In this document: positions 63,622-64,000 of the stretch, piece after piece | How positions within the stretch are numbered: the stretch's first letter is position 1 | How the letters are laid out: each line of letters opens with the position of its first letter | Source: Leucobacter sp. Psy1 | GTDB taxonomy: Bacteria > Actinomycetota > Actinomycetes > Actinomycetales > Microbacteriaceae | DNA length: 64,000 nt | Direction of reading: 5' to 3' | Assembly: GCF_020096995.1 (NCBI RefSeq) | Contig: NZ_CP083692.1 | Location: 2,294,001 to 2,358,000 of the forward strand | Program-made: the position numbers and the translations under genes | The notes under the pieces: model-generated | Database searches by the model: none | Seen by the model: only the letters and a program-made list of their open reading frames with translations | What the model was told of the DNA's origin: nothing

Positions 63622-64000
63622 GTGTCCGAGGCTCCCGAGCCGACGCCGTCGGCGAACACCGGGATCGCCACCGACGATGCGCGCCGCGCGCTCGACGACC
63701 GCTACGGGCGCACCCGCGCTCGCGGCATCGACCGCCGTTTCGGCTGGATCGCGGGCGGCATCGCCGTCGTCGCCGGACTGACGATCCTGCTCGTCGGCGG
63801 GTGGCAGCAGACCGCGACCGTCGAGTACCAGGACATCGGACGCACCATCGTCGATGCCCATCGCGTGGACGTGCGGTTCGAAGTGACGGGCCCTGCGAAC
63901 ACTCCGGTCGCCTGTGCGGTCGAAGCGCAGAACCCGACGAAGGCGATCGTCGGGTGGAAAATCGTGGAACTTCCCGTCACGGATGAGCGCTCCCACTCGG
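63622..64000 (+). CDS. DUF4307-family membrane protein (partial, runs off the window)
   Basis: The first 126 codons of a gene that continues beyond the window. GTG at 63622 has GGAGG 5 nt upstream. A hydrophilic start (DDARRALDDRYGRTRARG) leads to one helix (WIAGGIAVVAGLTILLVGGW) and then an extracytoplasmic strand-rich domain with VRFEVTGPANTPVACAVEAQ, the DUF4307 signature. Homologues are usually near mca in actinobacteria, as here (87 bp, divergent). Function unknown. Confidence 0.85.
   Translation, partial: MSEAPEPTPSANTGIATDDARRALDDRYGRTRARGIDRRFGWIAGGIAVVAGLTILLVGGWQQTATVEYQDIGRTIVDAHRVDVRFEVTGPANTPVACAVEAQNPTKAIVGWKIVELPVTDERSHS

Overview
The window looks like chromosomal DNA from a high-GC actinobacterium, most likely of the family Microbacteriaceae (a Leucobacter-like genus would fit; this is inference). 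The evidence is: mycothiol enzymes (mycothione reductase at 49150-50598, mycothiol conjugate amidase at 62669-63535), actinobacterial families (DUF4307, a Rv0909-like antitoxin, DUF4916 Nudix, DUF5819), many GTG and some TTG starts, and many ATGA/GTGA stop-start overlaps. There is no phage, IS element or CRISPR array. Two tRNA genes are present, tRNA-Pro(CGG) and tRNA-Ser(CGA).

Layout. 1-6.9 kb: end of a PAP2 phosphatase, a spermidine-synthase-like protein, a SprT-like protease, a TauE/SafE exporter, an atypical Nramp transporter, and a tight response regulator / histidine kinase / TAXI lipoprotein operon. 6.9-15.5 kb: a choline-sulfate module. It has a BetC-type choline-sulfatase, the formylglycine-generating enzyme that would activate it (divergent, 41 bp away), a CUT2-type ABC importer, an inositol-monophosphatase-family enzyme and a BCCT transporter. 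15.8-21.8 kb: TauE and DASS anion transporters, glutathione peroxidase, a UTRA domain without its DNA-binding half, an aldo/keto reductase, a Nudix protein and an esterase. 22.3-28.1 kb: a C4 acid-sugar (tetronate) operon, otnK - [otnI::deoR chimera] - denD - gntP-type permease - otnC. A kinase-gene remnant lies just beyond its 3' end and a strong inverted repeat lies at its promoter.

28.3-37.6 kb is mixed: an HPP-family fragment, two tiny charged proteins, an FdhF/YdeP-type molybdoenzyme, DUF1345, BenE, a nitrilase-family amidohydrolase, a GH13 protein that has lost its catalytic residues, and a HAD phosphatase. 37.7-50.6 kb: malate:quinone oxidoreductase, RadA, an HTTM/DUF5819 pair, a 1,229-residue wall-anchored Ala/Ser/Asp-rich repeat protein facing a large AAA-LuxR regulator, and mycothione reductase. 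50.7-64 kb: a PfpI/DJ-1 protein, two unknown proteins, an HTH-membrane fusion, an S-adenosylhomocysteine salvage cluster (nucleosidase, LuxS, MTA/SAH deaminase), UppS, a HlyIII-like protein, a CrtI-like oxidoreductase, RecQ, Mca and DUF4307.

The most unusual items are gene remnants and pseudo-enzymes. The isomerase and regulator of the tetronate operon have been joined in frame into one chimera, which removes the isomerase C-terminus and the regulator's DNA-binding domain. The GH13 protein has replacements at all three catalytic acids. The UTRA protein has no winged helix. The repeat protein carries a recent 480-bp-period internal duplication.
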